A DNA stretch of 64,000 nt. Source: Molossus alvarezi. Lineage: Eukaryota > Chordata > Mammalia > Chiroptera > Molossidae. The stretch spans positions 97,399,827 to 97,463,826 of the forward strand of contig CM073891.1 in NCBI GenBank assembly GCA_037176705.1, read 5' to 3'. Numbering within the stretch: the stretch's first letter is position 1; every line of letters starts with the position of its first letter. Below the pieces are notes generated by a model. It saw only the letters and a program-made list of their open reading frames with translations, was not told the origin of the DNA and searched no databases. Made by a program: the position numbers and the translations under genes. Of this stretch, positions 45,111 through 56,981 are shown one piece after another.

Positions 45111-45289
45111 ATCTCCAGCATTATTCCCTACAACAATCTGTGAAAAGCTCCTGCTACGGATCTTTGTTTCATTTTTGCTTGTTTCAAACAAGATTTTAAT
45201 TTTTGTTTGTTCACATCTTATATGCCATTTAGTCTTTATTTCAACACTGGCAACTTTATTTATGCACTCTGCTTCTCCATGACTACTCA
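45111..45289 (-). CDS. Possible exon (minus), unrecognised protein
   Basis: 179 nt, the longest non-repeat open segment with splice borders. Donor GTAAGT (plus 45,105-45,110) is excellent; acceptor CTTACCGTTTATAG is moderate. The frame enters after two bases and has 59 codons, including ECINKVASVEIKTKWHIR and SFSQIVVGNNAGD. The end resembles a beta-propeller or FG-GAP strand only loosely. Its phases do not join directly to the segments at 50,371 or 40,187, so exons are missing or one call is wrong. Confidence 0.4.
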
Positions 45290-46394
45290 CTATAAACGGT
45301 AAGTGCTTTTACCTGTCAAAAGACTCAAGTAACTCTCCTAATCAATGACTCTCTGATCTTCTGGCTGGACCGGGGGTATTTCTAGCTTATTACGTGTAGT
45401 GACGCAGATCACTTTCAGCTGGACCCTGGGTCCCCCAGCCTCCCTGGGAGGCAGCAGAGGTGCTCCAGCTAACCTAACAAAAACCACCAGATCAGAGAGG
45501 GAGGCTGTGTATGGACTGGCAATGTAGTCCGCCAATGACATGATCAGCACAAAATATCCAGGTGTCTGTTCCATAAAACCACAAAGTTTTAGAGATACAA
45601 GGAGCCTGAGTCTTTATGTCATCTGGACCCTTCACTCTATAAATGACAAAATATTTTACCAGAAGAGTGAAACTGGCTCAAAGTCACATATCCTAACTAT
45701 ATTTAGACATCCGAGGAATAGCTTGGGGTGAATAAGTGATAAGTACATTAAATCTAAGCAAACAAACAACACCCTCTTCTTCAAAAAAACAATACCAGTG
45801 GAAAGAACTATGTTGGAAAGAACAAGTAACTATGGATTATATGCCTCGGCTTTGAATAATGTTTTCACAGTTACACTAATGTAAACACTGACTATTATTC
45901 AACATTTAAGTATAATGAGAACAGAGGAAGGCCCTTCACATAGGTAAGTGTGCACTTAAATCCTCTTTGTCAATCATGAGAAGGCAAAGGTATTGCCTAA
46001 GACTGAAAAATTAAAAACTGGAAAGAGCAGCAGGCTATCCAGAGATTTGGAGGCAAATAATAAGAATCGGGTCTCAGAGCTGAACTCCCAAGAGCAGGGA
46101 CTGGGGTGGGGGTCAGAGCTGGGAGACAGCTGAAGTTTTATAACAAGTCCTGAACAACTCCTGGACTCTTGGAATTCTGTGCATGTAGAACTGAGATTAA
46201 AATTAAATCAAGTGACCAATCAGAGAAAGAACCTAGAGTTTCTGACTGTATAATACCTTTTTAAAATTATATATTCGTCACTCAAAGAAAATATAGAGAA
46301 AACTGCTATTTTATCTAAACAGTTTAATTTTCTATTGTTCTTGTGGCTACTCATGGAAGCAAACAAAAACACCATATATTCACCAACTGGATTA
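45290..46394. other. Unique sequence, weak ancient repeat
   Basis: 45,585-45,725 may be a very old SINE/LINE. A 78-codon minus frame (45,338-45,574) has no convincing borders. Confidence 0.3.
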
Positions 46395-46650
46395 GAAACA
46401 TATGAATCTGTACTCAGTGTTGGGAAAACATGAGTAAGACCTTCCCTGCAAAAGGTCACTCTGTATTAGAGAAACAGGTAAACACACAAATAACCAAAAC
46501 AAAATGAAATATACACCCTAACACTTAACCGTTCTGTGAGCCTTGGTTTCCTCATTTGTAACATGTCTCATCAGGTTTTTGTGAATATTTAATGATTCAG
46601 CTCATTTAAGTTCTTGGAACAGTGCTTGCCAGACACAAAAATAAAGCCAA
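46395..46650 (+). repeat. MIR SINE with L2-like flank
   Basis: 46,515-46,640 is a MIR core ('CTGTGAGCCTTGGTTTCCTCATTTGTAACATG', 'GGAACAGTGCTTGCCAGA'). 46,395-46,514 has reversed L2 3' text ('GAGTAAGACCTTCCCTGC'). Confidence 0.6.
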
Positions 46651-46916
46651 AAGACAAACCCATGCCTGCTTGATTTTAAAGCCCATATTCACTCCACTAC
46701 ATCATATTTCTAAAATAATTCTATTCTTTTCATAAACTAAAAATGTATTTTTCCTCCGAGATCCAAACGGTATCTAGTAAATGAACAAACAGTGACTCAT
46801 TATGTATATAGATATAGCAGTAGAATAGAATCTAAGGGTAAAAAAAAACTTTTCTAGTTTCTTTTCTAGTTCTCATTATTTACAAATGTTTGATTTATTT
46901 AAAAATAGCCTCCTAG

Positions 46917-47161
46917 ACCTGGCCAGTGTGGCTCAGTGGTTGGAGCATCTGCCCGAGCACTGCAGGGTCAATTCCCAGCCAAGGGCACAGACCTGGGTTG
47001 CAAGTTCAAGTTCAGTCCCTGGCCCTGGTCTGGGCACATGTGGGAGGCAACCAATCAGTATTTCTCTCTCTCTCTTCTCACTCCTCCACCCTCCCACTCT
47101 CTCTAAAGAGTAACAGAAAAAAATATCCTCGGGTGAGGAGTAACAAACAAACAAACAAACA
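46917..47161 (+). repeat. Ves SINE, older (plus)
   Basis: 'ACCTGGCCAGTGTGGCTCAGTGG', a duplicated 'GTTCAA' around 47,003-47,013, 'AATATCCTCGGGTGAGGAG' and an (ACAA)n tail. Confidence 0.85.
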
Positions 47162-48851
47162 GAAAGTAAAATTCTTGATTTATCAAGAAGTAAAATGTAG
47201 TACTGAACTATTTTCAATAACCAGAAAATAAATTATTTATCACTAGATGGCACTGTAACTAGATAATTTCTTTTTATGTTAGCACAAGATCCAACTTAGC
47301 AAATTAAAAAAATGTGTTCTTGCAACAGAAGAAGGTAAGATTATATTACTCCTGTGTTATTTCATGGCTTTAAAAATAAAGATACGGTTTAATGGAAACA
47401 CAAACAATCGTATAATCAGGTTAAATTTTATTTTTTAACTATCTGATACCTTAAATATCTTGATATATTCTAAGAAGCAATTCTGAGGGTCTCACTTGTT
47501 TACAATACAATAAATAAGTACAGGAACACATGGTAGTTTGAACTGTAGTAACCTGGGTAAAGGTGGAACTACATTTCCCAGAATTCCCTTCCATAATTGG
47601 TTCTAAATCAGAGTTGGCCAAGAGAGGAATTCACTTGAGATTTGAAAGGAGGAACAACAGCAGCAGTTGTTGTTCTCTGAAATAATTACTCACTTCCTGG
47701 TTAGACGTGGTGACAGGCAGACACACTGCTGGGTCCCAGCTCATCCTCACACCTCTTTGGTCCATGTTCAGCTCTTTTCCCCAAATACTGGATCTCACAC
47801 AGTAGTAGCTTTAATGTATCCATCATGTGCTATGAGTTTATAGAATTATATAACCTTTTTAAGGTAATCACAGGTAATCAGTGATAATAAATATTTAGAG
47901 ATGTCTGAGCAAAACAGTGAGCTAAAAAATCCAACTCTGCCACTTTACTATTTGCCAAATTACTTAGTAGTTTCATCCATTTTGCCTGAAAACCCTCAAA
48001 CATTTATAACCACCTATCTTCAACAGTCAGACAAACGCCTGGGTTTGAGAGTCTATCACCAAAATGTCTCCTTAACCTGTTTTATTCTCAGTAATGCTAA
48101 ACTAGATCAACTGCTAGAATCCGTGAGATATACATGACAGGCTCACCAATCGTGTATTAAAAGAATTGATGAGTTAGTTATGTTCATATCAGTATCAGTC
48201 TGACTCAACTCCTTTAACATCTGCGTTACCAGAAAGCAATACAAACAAAACATCAAAGAAAGCAAGAGATATAATTGCTGGACCGCTTCTGTGTATTTAA
48301 AAAATAAATCTTTTTTTTTTTGTTCTGTCCTGTTGTTTCTTGTGTTTGCCTCAGTTTCATACAGTCACATAACAGCCCGAGTCATATCTCTAACACTGAA
48401 CTTCTAGCAAAGTCATAATGCCGTGGGCCCAGAGGGCAACGTTCTGTCATCTCTGTGTGTTTGTGTCCACGGAGATGAATACCTATGTTTCAAATCCTTA
48501 GGCCTCCCGCACTCCTGTGAGATAGGCACTGTTATAGAGACCCTGGTGTTGACATGTACTAGATGTCTAACACAATAAGGTTAGAGCAATGCTTTTCCAA
48601 TTATCTGGTACATGTCAAAACCAGGATCTGAACTTGGGTTGGGTCTGACTGCAGAACACAAGTTCCCAACCATCATTCGACAGCCATGAGACAACCTAAG
48701 AAATAAATGTCTGTCTCTGATTCGTCTCAGTAGTCGCTTAAGCATGCGATGCACTTGTATTTAGTATGTGTCAACCACTATCTGCTGACTAAATATATTC
48801 TGAGTGAGAAAGCTAGCTGACATCAAAGAATAATTCCTGCTTCACTTCAAC
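47162..48851. other. Unique sequence with one plus splice-bordered segment
   Basis: 47,283-47,334 on the plus strand has acceptor 'TTTCTTTTTATGTTAG', donor GTAAGA and an open frame (HKIQLSKLKKCVLATEE). It has no partner exon nearby. 47,925-48,000 resembles MIR; 48,505-48,680 resembles reversed MIR. Confidence 0.3.
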
Positions 48852-49072
48852 ATTTTTTTTCTTTATTGATTTTCAGAGAGAGAGGAAGGGGGAGAGAGAG
48901 AGAGAGATAGAAACATCGATGAGAGAGAATATCGATTGGCCGCCTCCTGTACCCCCCCCACCCCCACTGGGGATCAGGCCCACAACCTGTGCATGTGCCC
49001 TGACCGGGAATCAAGCCAGTGACCTCTGGGTGCATGGGTCAATGCTCAACCATTGAGCCACACCAGCCAGGC
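48852..49072 (-). repeat. Ves SINE (minus)
   Basis: TSD TTCCTGCTTCACTTCAAC (48,834-48,851) against TTCCTGCTTCAATTTCAAC (49,073-49,091). C-run at 48,953-48,960. Confidence 0.92.
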
Positions 49073-49440
49073 TTCCTGCTTCAATTTCAACTAGAGAACA
49101 CTGTACTAAGTTTCCTAAAACATAACAGTGCAGACAATGAAGACAAACACCAAAGGATAACTAAAGTCACATATCCTCTATAGCTCACAACTATCCTAGT
49201 CTTTCAGATTCTCCCTGCATTCCAGGACAACCACATAGTATCATCATATCTTCAGACACTACATTCTGTTGACTCTCCTGGGCTTTCTTCTGAAATGAAT
49301 AGATAAAACTCCAGGTCTCTGCCCCTCCTGAACCTCTTGTGGTTAAATGGGCCAAATCCAGCCATGTTCTGAGAGATGACAACTAGAGAATAACTTTGAG
49401 GATCCAGTGTTGTGTAAAAAGGGTACTTTTCTGTAATGCC

Positions 49441-49484
49441 CCCTGTCCTGCCCTGCCCTGCCCTGCCCTGCCCTGCCCTGCCCG
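49441..49484. repeat. (CCCTG)n microsatellite
   Basis: About eight CCTGC/CCCTG pentamers, one variant near the start. Surrounding 49,092-49,594 is otherwise unassigned. Confidence 0.95.
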
Positions 49485-49594
49485 GAGATTTCACACTTGG
49501 GTTTTGTCACCCTCATTAAATGCATCTGAATTTTGTCCTATGAAGACATAGTATCCTGCTCTCTCTCGTCTGCTAGCAAGAATCCCCTACTTGT

Positions 49595-49818
49595 GCCCAG
49601 CCAGTGGGGCTCAGTGGTTGAGTGCTGACCCATGCATCAAAAGGTCGATGGTTTAATTCCCCATCAGGGCACATGCCCAGGTCGTGGACTCAATCCCCAG
49701 TGGGGGGCATGCAGGAGGCAGCCAATCAATATTGTCTCTCATTGATATTTCTCTCTCTCTCTCCTTCTCCCTTCCTCTCTCTCTTAAAATCAATTAAAAA
49801 ATTTTTTTTTTACAAAAA
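49595..49818 (+). repeat. Ves SINE (plus)
   Basis: Perfect TSD AATCCCCTACTTGT at 49,581-49,594 and 49,819-49,832. Confidence 0.94.
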
Positions 49819-49832
49819 AATCCCCTACTTGT

Positions 49833-50370
49833 TATTCCTAATGAGTAACAGACAGAGTGTGTTCAAATATACCAAGACAACTACTACTGTGCTCCTTGGG
49901 AACACACGTCTTATCCATTTAGACTATGTTTTAAGCAAAATAATCTCACAGTACGCAATTGCATGGTAGGTCTAGAACATTGACGGGATGCTCCTAGGTC
50001 TTCCACAATTTTATTTTCCCTGTGGCCAGCAAGTCCTCGGAGTCAGCCCTTGCTGTTAGGCCACTCTATCTCCACTCCCAGACGCAGGCTGAGCTCTTCT
50101 CTCGAGTCCCGAGGTAAACAGAGCAAGTCCTTTTTCCTCTGCGCCCCAGATCTAGTCATTTTGAGTCACTCCTCAGCCACTGGACACCCCTACCCCCCAT
50201 CTAACCACTCAGAGTCTTCCTTCTCTCACGGACATTCTCAGCCCCACTCCGGTTCTGTTTCACGCGGGTTCTCATTCCTTGCTAGAAGTCAGTTTTTTCT
50301 ACAACTCTGCCAGCATCACCCACTCACCTGACTCAGCAAGAGTCACAGAAATAGCATGCTTTAAAAATAC
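49833..50370. other. Unique sequence, nothing recognised
   Basis: C/T-rich 50,060-50,340; the frames there are compositional. Confidence 0.3.
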
Positions 50371-50426
50371 CTTAGCTGCATCCTGAGCATTGTTCTTTCC
50401 TTCACATTTGAAGAAAACAATAAAGC
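50371..50426 (-). CDS. Possible exon (minus), unrecognised protein
   Basis: 56 nt. The open frame enters after two bases and reads FIVFFKCEGKNNAQDAAK, ending in phase 0. Entry phase fits the end of 56,887-56,981. Donor GTATTT is weak and acceptor ATCAGATGTTCAG has a poor pyrimidine tract. The other frames contain a stop or lack protein character. Confidence 0.33.
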
Positions 50427-51370
50427 CTGAACATCTGATTACGGTTTAAGTCCCTGACTCTAAATAGGCAAATGCACCTTGTCCATGACTTTTATAGTGA
50501 GGAATTTTTCACTAGCCACTAATTAGCTGCTTTAAAATGTCTGCAGTCAGAACAAGAGCCCTGAAATAAAGCAGAAGAGATTCCACACTTCACCTGGACA
50601 CTAAAATACTTAAATGCACCACTGTAAACTTTCTAATTCTGTCCATCTTCAAGAAAAAATAAAATGGAGAGAAAATAATTATCTATCATCAAAGGTATGG
50701 TATTACTTGCCTGAAGGAAGAATGGAAGGTTCTTACCGTCACTCTGATTTATTCTTTGTTTTCATCATTGCTTTAGAAGGTAATCTGATCCACTCTAATG
50801 ATCCCAGAAAACCACTTATCCTTTTCTGAGCACCCACTATAAGACAGAACCTGGCTTCTGCTACTCTTCTTCTTTAAACTCATTCCAGAAATGGGCTTCA
50901 GAGAATGACTCTGTAAAGTCAACACAAACTGCAGACTTCGGGTCTCTCTAACAATTGGTCACAGAATGGGGATGAAACTCAAAAACTGGGTAGTGCTCTC
51001 CAAGTTTTCAAAGCACAACACTGAACAAAGACACAGAGATAAGCACAGCCTTCTAACAATACCAAAGCCACTGGCTTGCTTCCATGAAGGTCCTGAGTTC
51101 TAGAAATAACTGCTCTATAAATGACGTTTTTTACTTTATCAGGATCATCCACTCAACCTTGGCATATCATCATCATTGTTTAGATCCTTAAAGAAAAATA
51201 TCTTTCACTGGCACAGGATGGAGAACTGAAAAATTCAGAGAAGAATTAATAGGTTAAAAAAGTCCTCAGCAAGGCAAATATCAGATTGTGGCTTTTGGCT
51301 TCAAATACTGTGGTCAGATTACTTGTTTTATGAGATCCTTAAAAATGAATGGCTATTTTTTTTTGTTTAA
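50427..51370. other. Unique sequence, possible intron
   Basis: A strong minus donor (GTAAGA) at about 50,734-50,739 has stops in all frames upstream, so it is not coding. Confidence 0.3.
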
Positions 51371-51624
51371 TTTTTTTTTTTTTCATCCTCACCCGAGGAC
51401 ATTTTTCCATTTTTTTTGTTCAGATAGAGCAGGAGGGAGAGAGAGGAAAAGAGAGAGAGAGAAACATCGATGTGAAAGGGACACATCGAGTGGCTGCCAC
51501 CCGCACGACCAACCAGGGCCGGGGACAAACTGCAACCGAGGTACGCGCCCTTAGCGGGAACCAAACCCGGGTCTCTCTGTACCGCTGGCCGACGCTCCAA
51601 TCACTGAGCCAAACCGGCCAGGGC
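51371..51624 (-). repeat. Ves SINE (minus)
   Basis: Long T-run, 'CATCCTCACCCGAGGACATTTTTCC', ending ACCGGCCAGGGC. Short TTTAATTTTT repeats at both ends are the likely TSD. Confidence 0.92.
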
Positions 51625-51639
51625 TGTTTTATTTAATTT

Positions 51640-51832
51640 TTTAAATTGATATTTAGGAAGAAGGAGAAAGAGAAATATTGATGTGATACGGACCATCCAC
51701 TGGCTGCCTCCTGCACGACCCCTGCTGGGGATCAAGTCTGCAACACAGGCACGTGCCCTGACCAGGAATCAAACCAGCATCTTTTTGGTGCACAGTATGA
51801 TGCCCAACCAACTGAGCCATACCCACCAGGGC
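51640..51832 (-). repeat. Ves SINE, older (minus)
   Basis: 'AAATTGATATTTAGGAAG' to 'ATACCCACCAGGGC'. It is adjacent to the previous younger copy in the same orientation. Confidence 0.82.
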
Positions 51833-52254
51833 ATATATCTATTTTTGTTTTTTAAAAATTCACTCCTTTCCTATTTGTGATTAGTATTAAAATTCAGTCA
51901 GAAAAAGTTTTTTCCTTTATAAATCTATGGTATAAATCTATCAACAGTTCTGTAAACTACCTCAGATAAATTCTATGTTGGACAAATTAACACCAGACAA
52001 CCTTAAATAAATAACAATGTGAATTCAGTGAATTACACAAGCAATTCTCCACTTATGACAAATGTTTTATTCTGTTCTTAAAAGCTTAAATACAAAATCG
52101 GAACAGTTTTAATATCGTGAGGAGCCTTGTACATCTGTTGACCACCAGGAAAACCTTAAAAGCACATCATCATGAAGGTCAACCCAAAGAGATCGGACTC
52201 CTTTAGAGTAACAGGGTTAGAGCTCGGACTGCCCGGAGAAGCGAAGGTCATGAA
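51833..52254. other. AT-rich unique sequence
   Basis: Nothing is recognised. Confidence 0.3.
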
Positions 52255-52455
52255 AAGGGCGTGGAGTCTGGTGTCAGGATGATCAGGTCCGAATCCTGGC
52301 TCGGTTAGCTTGCCGGCTCTGTGACCTTGCACAAGCTACTTCACTGTCGGGACGAGTGCTGCCCACCTCACGGAGCTGCCATCAAGACTGGATGACTCAG
52401 CACAGCACGCCAACTACTGCACCCCGGCACCTGGTGAACGCCACGCGGGTCACCG
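52255..52455 (+). repeat. MIR SINE
   Basis: The tRNA-like head and core are kept: 'TCTGGTGTCAGGATGATCAGGTCCGAATCCTGGCTC', 'CTGTGACCTTGCACAAGCTACTTCAC', then 'GGCACCTGGTGAACGCC'. Confidence 0.75.
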
Positions 52456-52894
52456 TGAGGCCCTTTCTCCTGCCTCCCCGCTCCCTGGGTAGGACAGTGT
52501 GGCAGGACTCGAGAACTGACACCGCCCGTGGAACAGTTGTGTCTTGAGGAACAAAAGTGTGATTAAGTCATACTTTAAGATCACTGAGGGAAACTGTGCC
52601 ACGTGCTGCGGCCTGGGTGAAGCTTGGAGACACAGTGCTAAGTGAAATGAGCCAGTCACAAAGGACAAATACTGCGTGATTTGTCTCATGTCAGGTTCCT
52701 AGAATAGTCCGATCACAGAGACATTAAGTACACTGGAGGTTGCCGGGGCGGGGGAGGGGAGATGGGGCGTCAGTGTGAAGGGGATGGGTTTCCGCTGGGG
52801 AAGATGCAAACTTCTGCAGCTGGACGGTGGTGCCGGCTGCACAACAATGTGAACGCACCAACTGCCGCAAAACCGTACATTTAAGAACAGTCAA

Positions 52895-53164
52895 GCCCTG
52901 GCCGGTTTGGCTCAGCGGTTAGAGTGTCGGCCTGCGGTCCTGAGAGACCCGGGTTCGGTTCCCGCTAAGGGCACGTACCTCGGTTGCAGTTTGTCCCCGG
53001 CCCTGGTCGCTTGTGCGGGTGGCAGCCACTCGATGTGTTCCTTTCACGTCGATGTTTCTCTCTCTCTCTCTCTGTTCCTCTCTCTCCCTCCCACTCTACC
53101 TGAACAACAACAACAACAAAAATGTCCTCGGGTGAGGATAGAAAAAAAAAAAAAAAAAAAAAAA
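52895..53164 (+). repeat. Ves SINE (plus)
   Basis: TSD AACAGTCAA at 52,886-52,894 and 53,165-53,173. It carries a (CAA)n variant at 53,104-53,118 and a 25-nt A tail. Confidence 0.93.
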
Positions 53165-53178
53165 AACAGTCAAAATGC

Positions 53179-53418
53179 GCCCTGGCCGGTTTGGCTCAGG
53201 GGTTAGAGTGTCGGCCTAAGGTCCAGAGAGACCTGGGTTCGGTTCCCGCTAAGGACATGTACCTTGGCTGCAGTTTCCCTGACCCTGGATGGGTCGTGCG
53301 GGTGGCAGCCACTCGATGTGTCTCTTTCACATCGCTGTTTCTCTCTCTCTCCCAGCCTCCCACTCTATCTGAGCAAAATATCGAAAAAATATCCTTGGGT
53401 GAGGATAAAAGAACAAAA
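53179..53418 (+). repeat. Ves SINE (plus)
   Basis: It lies 14 bp after the previous one. Short TSD CAAAATG at 53,171-53,177 and 53,419-53,425. Confidence 0.9.
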
Positions 53419-53460
53419 CAAAATGGTAAATTTCATGTTATGTGTCTTTTACCACACATA

Positions 53461-54069
53461 AAAGAATACCTAAAAGTATTGTTATTTAAAAAATAATAAA
53501 CTCATTCTAAATTCTTTTGAAAAAATTATTATTTAGTAAAATAAATAATCAAGTTGTAGTTTACCTATTCCAGCTCCCAGGCTAGACAGAGAGCTATGGG
53601 AGAAAAATCAGGAAACTCTCCCGTTTGGTCAAACAACTGGCTTTCCACATCAGCCAGGCCCTGCTGCTGGGCATACCCCACGACGTGGCCCTACTCAGCT
53701 CTTTCTCAGTTCCTACGGCGGCTGTTCCGGCCCAAGCAGACACGTTTGGACCATCACAGCATGCGTATCCTAAATACCTGTACTAAAACAGTCACCTTCC
53801 CTCTCCCTTCCAACTGTAATCTGCCTCTACTTAACAGTCATCTTTATAGAAATGTGGTCCACGGCTCATGGTCTCTACTGATGAAGGTCCACTGCCTTGG
53901 TCACTGAGATGAGGTTTCTAATGCCACCACGTTACAATTATTCTCACTGAGAGAGCCTCTGACTGGTCACATCCAATGGCCTCATTTTACTTCTCATCCC
54001 AATTTGACCTCTTGGTGGCATCTAATATTCACTATTTCCTTTTCTGAATCTGTTCTGAGACAGTATTTT
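53461..54069. other. Unique sequence, nothing called
   Basis: A 29-nt minus segment near 53,563-53,591 has good splice borders, but its phase fits neither neighbour and I do not call it. Confidence 0.3.
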
Positions 54070-54086
54070 CCTGAGTATGCCCTTTA

Positions 54087-54316
54087 TTTTTCTTTTTTTT
54101 CCTTTACTGATTTTACAGAGAGAGGAAGTGAGAGGGAGAGAGAGATAGAAACATCGATGACAGAGAACATCAAATGGCCGCCTCTGGCATCCCCCCCCCC
54201 CCGCCACCCCTCTGGGGATCAGGGCCAGAACCTGGGCATGTGTCCTGACCGGGAATCGAACCTGTGACCTCTTGGTACACGGGTCGATGCTCAATCAGTA
54301 AGCCACACCAGCCGGA
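54087..54316 (-). repeat. Ves SINE (minus)
   Basis: Perfect 17-bp TSD CCTGAGTATGCCCTTTA at 54,070-54,086 and 54,317-54,333. C-run at 54,190-54,201. Confidence 0.95.
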
Positions 54317-54339
54317 CCTGAGTATGCCCTTTAAATGTG

Positions 54340-55260
54340 GAAGTGCCTGGGGTCTTTTGCTCAGCCCTCCCTCATTGTTCAACTAGCTCTCCTTTCATAA
54401 CCTCATCCATTCTCACATGCCTGACTCCACACTCGGTGTCTTTCACTCCTAAACCTCAGAGTCACAGTTCCAGCTGCCTGCTAGTTATCACCATCTGCAT
54501 GCCCCACTCTCAAATGTCCAAAACAAACCCAATGCTTCCTTTTCACTCTCCCATCCAGTGGTTAGAGGGTATCAAAATCCACAGCCATTTTCTAGTCTCC
54601 CATTTCGCTCACAACTGCTCTATGTGGCTCCAGCACCAAGTCTCACAAAGTCTACCTCCCAAATCACACCCTGCACTTTGTCTTCTCTTCCACATCTCCA
54701 CTGTCAACGCCTCAATCCAGGCATTCATCTCCCTTCTCTGGACTTTGGACTAGTCTCCTAACCAGTCTATTCTCTTCAGTTTATTCCCTTCCAGTCCAAT
54801 TTCCACACTGTTGCCAGGCATTTCACTAAAATGTGAATCTGCCATTCCTCTGATTTTCAAAGCTCCAGTGGTCCGTCACAGCCACCAGTGCAAGCCCAGC
54901 TACCGGCATTATACACGAGGCTCATTCCGATCTCACTCCCCCACTCGACTCTCACGAACTTCAAAAGCTCCTTCTCAACTTCTCAAAAAAGGATCCTCAT
55001 ACCTCTACAGCTTGGTACGTGCTCCTTCTTCTCCTCCACCTGGTGAGCAAATACATACTCTTGAAGACTCAACTCGAATGTCAGTCTTCCCAGACCTCCC
55101 CAGGCCAAAGTAATTACATGCTTCCCGGGAGATTGTACAGGAGGCCTCTGCTACAACACTCACCACACGGCATCTCACTTACTTGTTTCTTGCTTCTGAG
55201 TCACCACTGACACCTACTCAGTGCAGCACCTCAAGACCAGGCTCTGTGCCTCACTCATGT
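54340..55260 (+). mobile_element. L2 LINE relic
   Basis: L2 ORF2 3' text: 'CTGCCTGCTAGTTATCACCATCTGC', 'CAAATGTCCAAAACAAACCCAATGC', 'TCACTAAAATGTGAATCTGCCATTCCTCTG', 'CGAATGTCAGTCTTCCCAGACC'. The 138-codon frame at 54,337 is derived from it. Confidence 0.65.
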
Positions 55261-55399
55261 TCAGTCCACCCCAGGTTCCTGAAGGCTCACGTGGTCTCCC
55301 TCTCGAGTCACGACCTCCCAACCATCAAAGCTGGATGACTTCACTGCCCCACTGGTGAGTGTGTCTACTACCAGACATGGGAAAATCACTTATCTGTTT

Positions 55400-55760
55400 T
55401 TTCAACTAACATTTATTAGATGTGGGATACCCAGATGAGTAAGCGTTGACCCCTCCTAAGGAGTTCACAATCTAGTAGAAAAAACAAACTCATAAGTAGA
55501 CGTCCATATCACATGTTGTAGAAGCCCAGTGACAGAGTGATCCCAGGACATTCGGAGACAGAGAGGCATGAAGGAGGACAAATAATCCAGCAAGTGTGGG
55601 GCAGTGGGAATACAAGAGGTCACTCCACGGAGCTGCTGGGATGACGGCGCCCAAAGTGAGGTCCAGAGAACATAAGGGAAGGACAGGACAGGATGGGTGG
55701 GAAACAGGAAAAGGAAAATATACCAATTAACCACATTCATTTTTTGTCAGATGTCCACCT
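55400..55760 (-). mobile_element. L2 LINE 3' end (minus)
   Basis: Plus view: 'CAACTAACATTTATTAGATGTGGGATACC', 'AAGGAGTTCACAATCTAGTAG', 'GCCCAGTGACAGAG': a reversed L2 terminus. Confidence 0.5.
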
Positions 55761-56886
55761 ATAAGTAGTAAAAGTCATGATATAATCATTGCAAATATAT
55801 TCAGCTCTTGAATTGGGAAAACAAAAAACACAATCTGTGATGTCCCGAGACACCCTTTCTCACTCCTTTTTTCCTGTTCCTCTCTCTCACACCCACTGAC
55901 AGAAAGAAAAGCTTACGACGTGTAATGAAAACTGCATGCGAGAACCTCCATGGCTGCACTGGCATGTCTAGAGTCCGAGCCTCTCTCCATGCCCCCCTCA
56001 CTTACTTTCTGTGCCACCCACCCCAAGTCTCTCAGCCTGCCCTCATGCCTCCTATCCCTCTCCACCGCCCCTGACCCCTTTCATCTCTTCCTGAGCTCAC
56101 CTCCCAGGCACACTGCAGAACTGAGCTAAGTTAATTAATGCCTCCTATTTATTCAAAGATGATGTTGCCAAAAACAAGCTAAACTTATAACAGCAGTTCT
56201 TTTTTCACATCACAAAGTCTACCCTTTAATTAGAAACCACGGTCATTATTGTTATTCTGATTTAGTTTCTTTAAGCCTTTGGTGGACCTAAAGTTATTTT
56301 TCGTCAAAGAAAAAAACCTTATCAGGAAAAAAAAAAAAACACAAAATAAGCACCATCATACCATGTAGTGGAGAAAACTCAAGATTTAATTTCTGGCTTG
56401 TCAGTTTTTACTACATAATTGCTTGGCCCATTTAATCTCAAATCCTTACAGAAATCTTGAAATATACTATGTCACATAAAGTGATTTTTTAAATACGTTC
56501 ATGTTTTTGCTGCATCTTATTGACAATTATTTTAGTAATTTGAAAACTTATTAAAATACATGTACAGGTACTTAAGAAAACTCCATTTGTCAGTTACTAT
56601 TTTACATTTGTTAGTTATTTTATACTTGTCAATTACTATTTTACATTTACAATATTAATTGCATCCCTACAAGTTCAGTTAACAAAGCATATAAATAACA
56701 GAACTGTGCTTGAAATTGGGAGTAAGGGAGAGAAAAACAGGAGATTCCCGCATCTGGGATGTGATCTTGAAGTCATACCATCCAGGGGGAAGGGAAGGAG
56801 AAGGGGGAGGGGAAGAGCACAGATTACAATAGTTAAAAGCATCATATGAAGTTTAAAAAATTATCAAGTAAGATCATTTCACTTAC
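55761..56886. other. Unique sequence, possible intron
   Basis: Holds an A-run (56,327-56,339) and a GGGAA-rich patch (56,783-56,818). No repeat family is recognised. Confidence 0.3.
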
Positions 56887-56981
56887 TGTTAAAAAATTCC
56901 TCGAGAACGAGAGGTAAAATCCTATTCACCCCTCGATCCAAGAGCTGAGTAGCAGCAGCATTCCAGGGAGGCTCGGCCGTG
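56887..56981 (-). CDS. Possible exon (minus), unrecognised protein
   Basis: 95 nt with near-consensus borders: acceptor CATCTTCTTCCTTTTAG and donor GTAAGT (plus 56,881-56,886). Only one frame is open: one base, 31 codons, one base, including TAEPPWNAAATQLLDRG and ILPLVLEEFFN. The leucine-rich, helical look would suit an armadillo/HEAT-like or other helical protein, but that is a guess. Phases fit 63,531-63,583 on entry and 50,371-50,426 on exit. With the segment at 32,509 it is the strongest exon candidate. Confidence 0.48.

Larger units (their letters stand above)
52550..53460 (+). mobile_element. L1 3' UTR, split by two Ves
   Basis: 'GCTAAGTGAAATGAGCCAGTCACAAAGGACAAATACTG', 'GGTTGCCGGGGCGGGGGAGGGG', 'ACAACAATGTGAACGCACCAACTGCC', 'ACATTTAAGAACAGTCAA', resuming after the SINE pair as 'AAAATGGTAAATTTCATGTTATGTGTC'. 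Confidence 0.78.

Noticed and set aside
47283..47334. Plus-strand exon with good splice borders
   Set aside because: No partner exon on the plus strand nearby, 52 nt only, and on the strand opposite to the better-supported series.
52895..53164. tRNA genes at Ves heads
   Set aside because: A and B boxes are present, but no cloverleaf with an anticodon arm can be formed over the full length, and every case continues into a SINE body with an A tail.
53563..53591. 29-nt minus exon
   Set aside because: Good borders, but phase fits neither 56,887-56,981 nor 50,371-50,426.
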